Assembly: GCF_013179285.1 (NCBI RefSeq) | Contig: NZ_WVNW01000002.1 | Location: forward strand, 434,001 to 498,000 | Reading direction: 5' to 3' | DNA: 64,000 bases | Source of the DNA: Roseobacter sp. HKCCD6576-2 | Lineage (GTDB): Bacteria; Pseudomonadota; Alphaproteobacteria; Rhodobacterales; Rhodobacteraceae | Part shown: piece by piece, positions 54,252 through 63,569 of the stretch | Numbering within the stretch: the stretch's first letter is position 1 | How the letters are laid out: every line of letters starts with the position of its first letter | The notes under the pieces: generated by a model | The model's database searches: none | What the model was told of the DNA's origin: nothing | Seen by the model: the letters and a program-made list of their open reading frames with translations, nothing else | Made by a program: the position numbers and the translations under genes

Positions 54252-55736
54252 ATGACTGCGCCCTGCCCCGACCCGTTCAATCTCGCGGCCTATGTTCTGG
54301 CCGCCGCCGCGAAAATGCCAGACAAGATCGCCCTCGCGGTTTTGTCCCCCGCACGGGCAGAGCGGTGGAGTTATGCCAAACTGGAAGATGCTGTGCGGCG
54401 ACTGGCGGCGGGGCTTTTGCAGCAGGACGTCGAACCCGGCGACAAAGTGCTCTTGCGGCTTGGCAACACGCCAGACTTCCCTGTGGCATTTCTGGCCTGC
54501 ATTGCTGTCGGTTTGATCCCGGTGCCAACCTCGGCGCAACTGACCGGGCCTGAGATCACCCGGCTTGCGCAACTGATCGGGCCGAAGCTGATCCTCGCCG
54601 GACCGGGTATCGCCCTGCCCGAGCCAACGCCCTGCCCAGTTCTGACCGACCTGGCCGCGCTCCAAACCGCATCGCCTGCGGATTACGACTATGGCGATCC
54701 AAACCGGTTGGCATATCTCGTCTTCACGTCTGGAACATCCGGCCAAGCCCGGGCCGTCGCCCATGCGCATCGCGCGGTTTGGGCGCGGCGCATGATGTGG
54801 GATGGATGGTATGGCCTGACATCTGAGGACAGGTTGCTCCATGCCGGGGCGTTCAACTGGACCTTCACCCTTGGCACCGGTCTGCTCGACCCCTGGGCGG
54901 TTGGCGCGACGGCTTTGATTCCGGCGGAGGGGCTTGATCCAACCTCCCTTCCGCTGCTTCTCAAGCGACACGATGCAACGATTTTCGGCTCTGTTCCAGG
55001 TGTTTACAGAAAGATATTGAACAACTCTTCAGGACTGACCCTTCCCAAACTGCGCCACGGGTTGAGCGCCGGAGAGAAGCTCCCGCAGACGGTGCGTGAG
55101 GCATGGCGCGCAGCCACCGGCACGGAGATTCATGAGGCCCTTGGCATGTCGGAATGCTCAACTTTCATTTCGAGCAGCCCGACAATACCCGCGCCAGAAG
55201 GAACCTTGGGCTTTCCGCAGCCTGGACGGCGGGTCACCATCTTGGATGACTCTGCCGCACCTGTCGAGCCAGGCGAGATCGGGACTTTGGCGATCCATCG
55301 CTCCGACCCTGGGTTGATGCTGGGATATCTCGATAAAGATACGTTTGACTTGCCCTTGACCGGCGATTGGTTTCTCACCGGCGATCAAGTCAGCGCGGCC
55401 GATGACGGGGCGCTGATCTATCAAGGACGGCGAGACGATATGTTGAACGCCGGCGGCTTCCGAGTCTCGCCGCATGAGATCGAAGCCGTGTTTGCCCCCC
55501 TGCCAGGGGTGACGGATTGCGCCGCCGTTGCAATGGAGGTCAGGCCGGACGTCTTTGTGATCGCCATGGGGTATACGGGCCACGCCGAAGAGGCTAGCCT
55601 GCGCCGAGCGGCGGAGGCCCGGTTGGCCCGTTACAAACAACCTCGTCTCTATGCCCGGCTCGATGCCCTGCCCCGCAATGCAAATGGAAAGCTCAACCGC
55701 GCAGATTTGCGCGCGCGCCTGAAGGAGGCCCTATGA
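54252..55736 (+). CDS. AMP-binding acyl-CoA synthetase (acyl/aryl-CoA ligase)
   Basis: A 494-residue adenylate-forming ligase. P-loop LVFTSGTSGQARAVAHAHRA (about 157-176), the A5-type GMSECSTF, the hinge region LIYQGRRDDMLNAGGFRVSP and the C-terminal Lys in NANGKLNRADL are visible. The substrate may be a short-chain or aromatic acid (benzoate-CoA ligase-like N-terminus), but it cannot be fixed from sequence. It leads a three-gene unit; its stop overlaps the frnE-like ATG by four bases. Confidence 0.88.
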   Translation: MTAPCPDPFNLAAYVLAAAAKMPDKIALAVLSPARAERWSYAKLEDAVRRLAAGLLQQDVEPGDKVLLRLGNTPDFPVAFLACIAVGLIPVPTSAQLTGPEITRLAQLIGPKLILAGPGIALPEPTPCPVLTDLAALQTASPADYDYGDPNRLAYLVFTSGTSGQARAVAHAHRAVWARRMMWDGWYGLTSEDRLLHAGAFNWTFTLGTGLLDPWAVGATALIPAEGLDPTSLPLLLKRHDATIFGSVPGVYRKILNNSSGLTLPKLRHGLSAGEKLPQTVREAWRAATGTEIHEALGMSECSTFISSSPTIPAPEGTLGFPQPGRRVTILDDSAAPVEPGEIGTLAIHRSDPGLMLGYLDKDTFDLPLTGDWFLTGDQVSAADDGALIYQGRRDDMLNAGGFRVSPHEIEAVFAPLPGVTDCAAVAMEVRPDVFVIAMGYTGHAEEASLRRAAEARLARYKQPRLYARLDALPRNANGKLNRADLRARLKEAL

Positions 55737-56377
55737 TCAAACTCGACATCCTGTCCGACCCGATCTGCCCCTGGTGCTATATCGGCAAAGCCCATCTGGA
55801 CCGCGCATTGGAGGCCGCCGGCGATCACCCCTTTGCCGTCGAGTGGCATCCGTTTCAACTGAACCCCGATATGCCGACGGACGGGATGGACCGGCGCACA
55901 TATCTGGAGGCGAAGTTCGGCGGTAAGGAGGGCGCGGTGCGCGCCTATGCCCCGGTGGTGGAGAATGCCGAAGCCGCAGGTCTGGAAATCGATTTTGAGG
56001 GCATCAAACGCACGCCAAACACGTTAAACGCCCACCGGTTGATCCATTGGGCCGGGCTTGAAGCGCGTCAAACGCCGGTCGTGGCCGCGCTTTTCAAAGC
56101 GTATTTTGTCGAGGGTAAAGACATCGGCGATACCGCCACTTTGGTGAAGATCGCAGGCAATACAGGTCTGGATGCGGCGATGGTCGAACGCCTCCTGGCC
56201 AGTGATGCGGATGCCAATGACATCCGCGCGCGCGATGCCCATGCCCGTGAGCGGGGCGTCACCGGCGTGCCCACCTTCGTGATCGCCAATCAGCATGTGC
56301 TGCGAGGCGCACAGCCGCCGGATCTCTGGGCCAAGGTGATCGAGGAGATTACAGAGCAGTTGAAAGCTGCGGAATGA
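55733..56377 (+). CDS. DsbA-family oxidoreductase, FrnE type
   Basis: A 214-residue thioredoxin-fold protein with helical insertion. The active site is DPICPWCYIGK (CPWC at about residues 10-13). AHRLIHWAGLEARQ and the C-terminal GVTGVPTFVIANQHVLRGAQPPD with its cis-Pro are family-typical. There is no signal peptide, so it works in the cytosol. Members are called FrnE or 2-hydroxychromene-2-carboxylate isomerase-like. It is coupled by ATGA on both sides to the ligase and the MFS gene. Confidence 0.9.
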   Translation: MIKLDILSDPICPWCYIGKAHLDRALEAAGDHPFAVEWHPFQLNPDMPTDGMDRRTYLEAKFGGKEGAVRAYAPVVENAEAAGLEIDFEGIKRTPNTLNAHRLIHWAGLEARQTPVVAALFKAYFVEGKDIGDTATLVKIAGNTGLDAAMVERLLASDADANDIRARDAHARERGVTGVPTFVIANQHVLRGAQPPDLWAKVIEEITEQLKAAE

Positions 56378-57603
56378 GTACGACCGATGCGCCCTCCGAT
56401 GGATTAGGGCCACGCCGCCTCTCAATGCCGGAATTCATCGCCCTGATGGGGATGATGTTCGCGACCATTGCGTTTTCCATCGATGCGATGCTGCCCGCCC
56501 TGCCCGAGATTGCCGAGGAGCTGACGCCAGACAGGCCGACGCTGGCGCAGTTGATCCTGACGAGCTTCGTCCTTGGCATGGGGGTCGGCACGTTCTTCGC
56601 CGGGCCGCTTTCGGATACATTCGGCCGGAAACCGGTGATCCTAGGCGGTGCCATCCTTTATTTGACCGGCGCGATTTTGGCCTATAGCGCGCCGACGCTC
56701 GAATTGGTGCTGGCGGCCCGCCTCTTGCAAGGGCTGGGCGCCGCCGGGCCCCGGGTGGTGGCGATGGCGATTATGCGCGACCTCTATTCCGGGCGGCAAA
56801 TGGCGCGTGTGGTGAGCTTTGCGATGCTGGTCTTCACGCTCTTTCCCGCTGTCGCGCCGATGATTGGCGCGGCGATCATTGCGGGCTTTGGCTGGCGGTC
56901 GATCTTTCTGGCCTTTCTGCTGTTCTCGGTGATCTCGGTGGGGTGGCTCACCATTCGCCAACCCGAGACACTGCCAAAGGCGAGCCGCCGCCCGCTGCAG
57001 CTTTCGACACTTGCGGCAGCGATCAAGGAGGCCCTGTCTCTGCGCCAAATGCAGTTTTCCATCGTGGTGCAAACGCTTATTTTCGGGGCGCTTTTCGGAA
57101 CGCTCTCCTCGATTCAGCAGGTCTTTGACCTGACCTATGACCGGGGCGCGCATTTCCATTTCTGGTTCGCGGCAATCGCGCTCTTGGCGGCCCCGGCCGC
57201 GCCTTTGAACGGACGTTTGGTGATGCGGCTCGGGATGCGGCCCCTCATCCGCCGCGCGCTTTGGGCCCAAGGGGTTCTGTCGGTGATCGTCGCCGCCTTC
57301 TTGGCCCTCGGCCTTTTTGGCGCGCAGGAGTTCTGGCTCTACTTTTTGTGGACGGTTTCGATCTTTGCCTTGGCCGGCTTCACAATTGGCAACCTGAATG
57401 CCCTGGCCATGGAACCGCTTGGCCATATCGCCGGGATGGCAGCCTCGCTGATGGGGGCATTGGCCACGATTGGTGGCGCGATCCTCGGCGCGGTGATAGG
57501 GCAACTCTATGATGGCACAGCCCTACCGCTTGCAATCGTCATGGGGGTCTTGTCGCTCGCTGGTGCCATCATCATGCGCTATATGCCGCGCGAAGCGCTT
57601 TGA
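56374..57603 (+). CDS. Bcr/CflA-type multidrug exporter (MFS)
   Basis: A 409-residue, 12-helix transporter. MLPALPEIAEEL, the loop GPLSDTFGRKPVILGG, and VVAMAIMRDLYSGRQMARVVSFAMLVFTLFPAVAPMIGA are the signatures of drug:proton antiporters of the Bcr/CflA group. It is the last gene of the ligase-FrnE-MFS operon, coupled by ATGA. It is the second Bcr/CflA protein of the window; unlike the first, I see no leader or attenuator in front. The substrate is unknown. Confidence 0.9.
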   Translation: MSTTDAPSDGLGPRRLSMPEFIALMGMMFATIAFSIDAMLPALPEIAEELTPDRPTLAQLILTSFVLGMGVGTFFAGPLSDTFGRKPVILGGAILYLTGAILAYSAPTLELVLAARLLQGLGAAGPRVVAMAIMRDLYSGRQMARVVSFAMLVFTLFPAVAPMIGAAIIAGFGWRSIFLAFLLFSVISVGWLTIRQPETLPKASRRPLQLSTLAAAIKEALSLRQMQFSIVVQTLIFGALFGTLSSIQQVFDLTYDRGAHFHFWFAAIALLAAPAAPLNGRLVMRLGMRPLIRRALWAQGVLSVIVAAFLALGLFGAQEFWLYFLWTVSIFALAGFTIGNLNALAMEPLGHIAGMAASLMGALATIGGAILGAVIGQLYDGTALPLAIVMGVLSLAGAIIMRYMPREAL

Positions 57604-57618
57604 ACGGCGCGGGCAGCC

Positions 57619-60600
57619 CTAGCTGGGCACCTTCCGCGCCAGATCCTGGGCAATCGCAAACGCCCCTTTGATCTTGTCGGCCTCGCTGGACCAGTCCCGG
57701 CGCACCACGATCTTGTTGTCACGGATCTTCGCCAAGCCACGCTGATCATTGACGAATTCGACCAGCCCGGCGGGGTTGGCAAATTTGTCATTGTGGAACT
57801 GGATTGTCGCGCCCTTCGGTCCGGCATCGAGCCGGGCAATCCCGGCTTGTTTGCATTTCGCCTTGATCCGCACGACGAGGAGTAGCGTGTTGACCTCGCG
57901 CGGCAGCTTGCCGAACCGGTCGATCAACTCGGCGGCGAACCCTTCCAACTCCACCTTGGTCGTCAACTGGCTGAGCCGCCGGTAGAGGCCCAAACGCACA
58001 TCCAGATCGGGCACATACGCCTCGGGGATCAAGACCGGCACGCCGAGGTTAATCTGCGGCGCCCATTGGCCATCTTCATCGAGCCGCGCCTCGCCCGCGC
58101 CGGAGCGGATATTGGCGATCGCCTCTTCCAACATCGATTGGTAAAGCTCGAACCCCACCTCGCGCACATGGCCCGACTGCTCTTCGCCGACGATATTGCC
58201 CGCCCCGCGAATATCGAGGTCTTGGCTGGCGATGGTGAAACCTGCGCCCAAACTGTCGAGACTTCCCAAAACCCTGAGCCGTTTCTCGGCCGTCGCGGTG
58301 AGCGGCGCGCGCGGTTTCGTCGTGAGATAGGCATAAGCGCGGGTTTTGGCGCGCCCCACCCGGCCCCGGATTTGATAGAGCTGGGCCAGACCAAATCGAT
58401 CCGCCCGGTGGATGATCATGGTGTTGGCCGTTGGGATGTCGATGCCGGATTCCACAATCGTGGTCGCCAAGAGAACATCGTATTTGCCGTCATAGAAAGC
58501 ATTCATCCGGTCATCAAGTTCGCCCGCCGCCATCTGCCCATGGGCCACGACATAAGACACTTCCGGCACCTGTGTTTTCAGGAACTCCTCGATCTCCGGC
58601 AGGTCTTGGATGCGCGGCACGACATAGAAGCTTTGGCCGCCCCGGTAATGTTCACGCAGCAGGGCCTCGCGCAATGTCACCGCGTCAAACTCGCTGACAT
58701 AGGTGCGGATCGCGAGCCGGTCGATCGGCGGCGTTCCGATCAAGGACAGGTCCCGGACGCCTGAGAGCGACATTTGCAAGGTGCGCGGGATTGGCGTCGC
58801 TGAAAGCGTCAAGACATGCACGTCCGAGCGCATCTCTTTCAGTCGTTCCTTATGGGTCACGCCAAAGCGTTGCTCTTCATCGATGACCAGCAGGCCCAGA
58901 TTTTGGAACCGGATTCCTTTGGCAAGAAGCGCATGGGTGCCGATGCAGATATCGACGCTGCCATCGGCCAAGCCCTTACGGGTGTCCGCCGCTTGCTTTG
59001 CTGGAACAAAGCGCGACAACTGCCTGACATTAATCGGAAAACCGCGAAATCGGTCGGCGAAGGTCTTGGCATGTTGCCGCGCCAAAAGCGTCGTCGGCGC
59101 GACCACTGCCACCTGCATGCCCGAGGCCGCCGCGACGAAGGCCGCCCGCATGGCGATCTCGGTCTTGCCGAAACCCACATCGCCAACGACCAGCCGATCC
59201 ATCGGGCGGCCACGGGCGAAATCTTCCATTACATCAGCAATGGCGGTCAGTTGGTCATCGGTTTCCTCATAGGGGAAACGCGCGGCAAAGGCCTCCCACA
59301 TATCACCGGGCGGCTCCAACACTGGCGCGGAGCGCAGCTCTCGCTCGGCGGCGATGCGGATCAGCTTATCGGCGATCTGCCGGATACGCTCCTTAAGCTT
59401 GGCTTTCTTCGCCTGCCACGCCCCGCCACCGAGCTTGTCGAGCAAGCCCTCATCATGGCCATAGCGGCTGAGCAAGTCGATGTTTTCCACCGGCAGGAAC
59501 AGCCGGTCACCACCGGCATATTCCAGCGCAATGCATTCATGCGGCGCGCCCATCGCGGTGACGGTTTCAAGGCCATTATACCGTCCAACCCCATGATCCA
59601 CATGCACAATCAGATCGCCGGGGCTCAGGCTTTGCGCCTCGGTCAGGTAGTTCTCTGCCCGAAGAGCTTTGCGTTTCGGGCGGATCAGACGATCGCCCAA
59701 CACATCTTGCTCGGAGATCACCGTCAACCCGCCGCCGGTGAACCCTTCCTCGAGCGGCCATATCGTCAGGTTCAAACTGCCTGGGCCGCTGATCTCGCGC
59801 GCATCCGCGATCAGTTTGGCGTCGGCAACACCTTCATCTTCGAGTAGCCCCGCCAACCGCTCCCGCGCGCCTTCAGACCAAGAGGCAATGACAACCGAGG
59901 AACCCTCACGGCTAGCTTTAATATGATCCGACAAAGCGCCGAAAAGGCTCACATTTTCTTGCTGTCGTTCTGGCGCGAAGCTTCGCCCGACGCGGCCTCC
60001 CGCATCAACAACCCCAGGACCGCTGGCTTGCGGCAGGGGCGAGAATTGGACGAGACGACGGCCGGATACCGCTGTCTCCCAAGCGGTGTCATCTAGATAG
60101 AGTTGCCCCGGCGGGCACGGCTTATAAACGGTATCCAAGCGGCCCTTCTGCGTCAGGGCAGTTTTCCGCGTATCATATTGATCTTCAATACTTTCCCATC
60201 GCGAAAGACGCTGTGCAGCGTTTTGTTCGTCGAGGGTTATGGTGACATCCGGCAGATAGTCGAAGAGCGTTTCCAACTCATCGTGGAAAAACGGCAGCCA
60301 ATGCTCAACGCCGGCATGTTTGCGCCCGGCACTGACCGCTTCGTAAAGCGGGTCATCGGTGCCCGCCGCCCCGAACTCGATTCGATAATTCTGCCGAAAT
60401 CGGGTGATGGCGGCCTCGTCCAAAATCACTTCCGAGACCGGGGCTAACTCCACCCGTTCAAGCTTTTCGGTCGTGCGTTGTGTTGCCGGGTCAAATCGCC
60501 TTGCCCCGTCCAACACGTCGCCGAACAAATCCAAACGGACCGGTGTGGCTTCACCGGGCGGCCAAACGTCGATAATGCCGCCCCGCACAGCATAGTCGCC

Positions 60601-61059
60601 GGGTTCGGTCACGGTTGGGCTTTGGACGAACCCCATGCGGACGAGAAACTCTTTCAGCGCGCCCTCATCAATGCGCCCGTCCACCTTGGCGACAAAGGCG
60701 GCATCGCGCAGAAGCGCCCGGGGCGGCAGATATTGCGTGGCCGCACTGAGCGTTGTCAGCAACACAAACGGCCCAGACAAATCTGCCGTGAGCGCCGCCA
60801 ATGTGGCCATCCGTGTGGCGGAAATCTCGGCATTGGGCGACACCCTGTCATAGGGCAGACAATCCCACCCTGGGAAACGCAGGACCGGGATCGTCGGATC
60901 GAAAAATGCCAAGGCCGTTGCCATGGCCGCCAAACGTTTGTCGTCGCGCGCCACATGGCATACGGACCCGCCTGATTTGGCCAGTTCGGCGAGCAACAGC
61001 TTGGCGTCAAACCCCTCGGGTGCGCCGCCTGTCAGAATATGAGATTGGGTCGAAGTCAT
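57619..61059 (-). CDS. mfd: Transcription-repair coupling factor Mfd
   Basis: A 1146-residue motor that displaces RNA polymerase stalled at DNA damage and recruits UvrA. In order there are the UvrB-like N-terminal domains, the RNA polymerase-interacting domain (about 470-545, with LSPGDLIVHVDHGVGRYNGL), the RecG-like helicase (Walker A GDVGFGKTEIAMR, then DEEQRFGV, SATPIPRTLQMSL and QIRGRVGRAKTRAYAYL) and the TRCF C-terminal domain. I chose the ATG at 61059; a GTG at 61080 is unlikely. Length is normal. Confidence 0.97.
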   Translation of the reverse strand: MTSTQSHILTGGAPEGFDAKLLLAELAKSGGSVCHVARDDKRLAAMATALAFFDPTIPVLRFPGWDCLPYDRVSPNAEISATRMATLAALTADLSGPFVLLTTLSAATQYLPPRALLRDAAFVAKVDGRIDEGALKEFLVRMGFVQSPTVTEPGDYAVRGGIIDVWPPGEATPVRLDLFGDVLDGARRFDPATQRTTEKLERVELAPVSEVILDEAAITRFRQNYRIEFGAAGTDDPLYEAVSAGRKHAGVEHWLPFFHDELETLFDYLPDVTITLDEQNAAQRLSRWESIEDQYDTRKTALTQKGRLDTVYKPCPPGQLYLDDTAWETAVSGRRLVQFSPLPQASGPGVVDAGGRVGRSFAPERQQENVSLFGALSDHIKASREGSSVVIASWSEGARERLAGLLEDEGVADAKLIADAREISGPGSLNLTIWPLEEGFTGGGLTVISEQDVLGDRLIRPKRKALRAENYLTEAQSLSPGDLIVHVDHGVGRYNGLETVTAMGAPHECIALEYAGGDRLFLPVENIDLLSRYGHDEGLLDKLGGGAWQAKKAKLKERIRQIADKLIRIAAERELRSAPVLEPPGDMWEAFAARFPYEETDDQLTAIADVMEDFARGRPMDRLVVGDVGFGKTEIAMRAAFVAAASGMQVAVVAPTTLLARQHAKTFADRFRGFPINVRQLSRFVPAKQAADTRKGLADGSVDICIGTHALLAKGIRFQNLGLLVIDEEQRFGVTHKERLKEMRSDVHVLTLSATPIPRTLQMSLSGVRDLSLIGTPPIDRLAIRTYVSEFDAVTLREALLREHYRGGQSFYVVPRIQDLPEIEEFLKTQVPEVSYVVAHGQMAAGELDDRMNAFYDGKYDVLLATTIVESGIDIPTANTMIIHRADRFGLAQLYQIRGRVGRAKTRAYAYLTTKPRAPLTATAEKRLRVLGSLDSLGAGFTIASQDLDIRGAGNIVGEEQSGHVREVGFELYQSMLEEAIANIRSGAGEARLDEDGQWAPQINLGVPVLIPEAYVPDLDVRLGLYRRLSQLTTKVELEGFAAELIDRFGKLPREVNTLLLVVRIKAKCKQAGIARLDAGPKGATIQFHNDKFANPAGLVEFVNDQRGLAKIRDNKIVVRRDWSSEADKIKGAFAIAQDLARKVPS

Positions 61060-61116
61060 CGCCTGCTGTGACCTACCCACGCGGGGTCTGGTGTCAAGCG
61101 TTGAATGACCGAGGGA

Positions 61117-61641
61117 TCACCCCAGAGGGCCGATCCGAACATTGACCCACATGCCCCAGAAGGCAGTGATGAAGATAAACACCACGCCAAGCATCTGCAC
61201 CCCAATGCGATGCGCCCGCAAATGTTGCGGTACATCCGCGAAGCCAGCCGCCCTGAGCTTCCGCGCGGTGCGGATGGACCAGGCACCGACAAGCGTCATC
61301 GGAAACAGGAGCAGAAACACAGCTTGGCAAAACTCGATCCCATAGAACCAACCCAAAACCGCCAGTCCGGTGAGGACAAAGGTTGCAATTGCCGTAGCCC
61401 AAACGCCGGAAACCTCCACAATCGTCAGGATACGGTTCACATTGACCTCAGCCAGTATCTGCAGATCATGCATGCTGCGCTCATGGCCACGCGCCGCGCG
61501 CTGCACCATGTCATACGGCACGCCCAACACCCAATGGCTGGCCGTCGACCACAGAACCGCAAGAACGATCCAATACCAAAGGTTCGAGAAAGACCTCAGG
61601 TCGATCACTTCGCGTGCAAGTTCCAGAAATGTGAAGTCCAA
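61117..61641 (-). CDS. SufBCD-complex-associated membrane protein (predicted)
   Basis: A membrane protein of about 174 residues with four hydrophobic segments. FEVIDLRSF-like opening (LELAREVIDLRSFSNLWYWIVLAVLWSTASHWVLGVPYDMV) and ILTIVEVSGVW match Rhodobacteraceae proteins annotated as a component of the SufBCD complex; evidence for a Suf role is weak. The start is uncertain: a TTG at 61641 is where similarity begins, with only TGGGGT upstream, while the frame is open to 61776, overlapping hemB. Confidence 0.65.
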   Translation of the reverse strand: MDFTFLELAREVIDLRSFSNLWYWIVLAVLWSTASHWVLGVPYDMVQRAARGHERSMHDLQILAEVNVNRILTIVEVSGVWATAIATFVLTGLAVLGWFYGIEFCQAVFLLLFPMTLVGAWSIRTARKLRAAGFADVPQHLRAHRIGVQMLGVVFIFITAFWGMWVNVRIGPLG

Positions 61642-61765
61642 TGCCGGTCTACCCCAATATGGCAATTTTTGGGCACCATAGTGGCGGCGATCAGGTGTTT
61701 CCAGCCCTTGAGATGCGGCAGGGTTCGTGGCACGGCTTTGGGGCAACAGACGATGGAGCCAAACC

Positions 61766-62764
61766 ATGCCAGCCAATCAAGGACAGTTCCCCAGGACTCG
61801 TTTCCGGCGCAACCGGTCGAGCGCCGCTTTGCGCGATCTCACACGGGAGACGGAGCTTTCGGTAAATGACCTGATCTGGCCGGTCTTTGTATGCGACGGC
61901 TCTGATGAGCGACAAGCCATCGCGTCGATGCCTGGCGTCGAGCGGTTGAGTGTGGATCTGCTGGTCGATGCGGCGCGGGAAGCGCATGGTTTGGGCATCC
62001 CCGCAATCTGCCTCTTTCCCTATACCGATCCATCTCTGAAAACGGAGCTTTGCGAAGAGGCATGGAACCCCGACAATCTGTCCAACCGTGCGATCCGCGC
62101 GATCAAAGATGCGGTGCCAGAGATCGCGGTCATGACCGATATCGCGCTCGACCCCTATAACGCCAATGGTCATGATGGGATTGTCCGCGACGGCGTGATC
62201 GTGAATGACGAAACGGTCGAGGCGCTTGTGAAGATGGGCCTTGCGCAGGCGGAAGCCGGTGCGGATATCTTGGGGCCTTCCGATATGATGGACAGCCGGA
62301 TTGGCGCGCTTCGGGATGCGCTGGAAGCCGAGGGGCATGTCAACGTGGCGATCATGTCTTATGCCGCCAAATTCGCCAGCGCGTTTTATGGCCCGTTCCG
62401 CGATGCGGTTGGTGCTTCCGGCGCGCTGAAAGGGGATAAGAAGACCTATCAAATTGACCCGGCCAACCGGCAAGAGGCGCTCCGCTGTGTCGAACGTGAT
62501 CTGTCCGAAGGGGCGGATATGGTGATGGTCAAACCTGGCCTGCCCTATCTTGATCTCTGCCGTGAGGTGAAGGATCGGTTCGGCGCGCCCACCTATGCCT
62601 ATCAGGTCAGTGGGGAATACGCGATGATCGAGGCCGCGGCAGCCAATGGCTGGATCGATGGCGAGAAAGTCATGTTGGAAAGCCTGATGGCGTTTCGGCG
62701 TGCCGGCTGTGACGGCGTCTTGACCTATTTCGCGCCGCGCATCGCCAAAATCCTCAACCAATAG
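61766..62764 (+). CDS. hemB: Delta-aminolevulinic acid dehydratase (porphobilinogen synthase)
   Basis: A 332-residue heme-pathway enzyme that condenses two aminolevulinate molecules to porphobilinogen. The substrate-binding Lys residues are in MSYAAKFASAFYGPFRDAV and ADMVMVKPGLPYLD. The TDIALDPYNANGHDGIV loop has Asp in place of the zinc Cys residues, so it is of the magnesium/potassium type seen in alphaproteobacteria. The ATG at 61766 has GGAG nine bases upstream. Confidence 0.96.
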   Translation: MPANQGQFPRTRFRRNRSSAALRDLTRETELSVNDLIWPVFVCDGSDERQAIASMPGVERLSVDLLVDAAREAHGLGIPAICLFPYTDPSLKTELCEEAWNPDNLSNRAIRAIKDAVPEIAVMTDIALDPYNANGHDGIVRDGVIVNDETVEALVKMGLAQAEAGADILGPSDMMDSRIGALRDALEAEGHVNVAIMSYAAKFASAFYGPFRDAVGASGALKGDKKTYQIDPANRQEALRCVERDLSEGADMVMVKPGLPYLDLCREVKDRFGAPTYAYQVSGEYAMIEAAAANGWIDGEKVMLESLMAFRRAGCDGVLTYFAPRIAKILNQ

Positions 62765-62899
62765 TGGTCAAATCGGCAGGAACCCGCAGGTTTGGTGTCA
62801 TTGACAGATGACAGCGGGCGGAATTCGGCGTAAGATCGTTGGAAATCTGGGCTGATATAGACCTAGAAATCTGAGGCATGACATAAAGGCGGATATCCG

Positions 62900-63454
62900 A
62901 TGAGCATTCTTTCCCGGCGCAATTTCGTGTTGAGCGCAGCCGCTGTTCCACTGGCGGCCTGCGGCAATGGCGTGGGCTCGCAAGGGTCACAACGCATCGA
63001 CGCCCGCGTCGATAGCGCGATCGATTTCATGTATAGCGAGGTGCCCGGCACGCAGGAGCTGTCCTTCAATGCGGCTGGCATGCTGGTCATGCCGCTGGTC
63101 ACGGAAGCAGGCTTTGGCTTTGGCGGCTCTTATGGGCGCGGCGCGCTGCGGATCAATGGCGCGACAGTCGATTACTACTCGGCCATCAGTGGCAGTTTTG
63201 GGCTTCAGATCGGTGCGCAGCAATATGCGCATACGTTGTTCTTCATGACGGAAGATGCGCTCAGCGAGTTCCGCCGTGGGCCCGGTTGGGCGGTGGGCGC
63301 CGATGTGCGCTACGCCGTCGTTAATCAGGGCGGCAATCTGGGGATCGACACCAACACATTGCTCGATCCGGTGATCGCTGTGGTTTACGGCCAGGCGGGG
63401 CTGATTGCGGGGGCCACACTTGAGGGCACGCGCTATTCTCGGATCCTTCCCTAA
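62900..63454 (+). CDS. SYLF/YSC84-type lipoprotein with Tat signal
   Basis: A 184-residue protein. The N-terminus has a twin-arginine motif (SRRNFVLSAAAVPLAAC) and a lipobox (LAAC, Cys at about 21), so it is probably exported folded and lipidated. The mature part is a SYLF (YSC84) domain (AAGMLVMPLVTEAGFGFGGSYGRGALRINGATVDYYSAISGSFGLQIGAQQYAHTLFFMTEDAL), which binds phosphoinositide-like lipids in eukaryotes. The bacterial role is unclear. The gene stands alone between hemB and the acylase gene. Confidence 0.85.
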   Translation: MSILSRRNFVLSAAAVPLAACGNGVGSQGSQRIDARVDSAIDFMYSEVPGTQELSFNAAGMLVMPLVTEAGFGFGGSYGRGALRINGATVDYYSAISGSFGLQIGAQQYAHTLFFMTEDALSEFRRGPGWAVGADVRYAVVNQGGNLGIDTNTLLDPVIAVVYGQAGLIAGATLEGTRYSRILP

Positions 63455-63569
63455 GAAACACGCCTCTCTTAGATCGAAATTGAAACCCGGGCTGCAGGCT
63501 TTGCAATCCGGCCGCATTGTCGCTACCACCGGCACCGAGTTTTTCAATCCTGGATGAGGTGCGCCCTAT

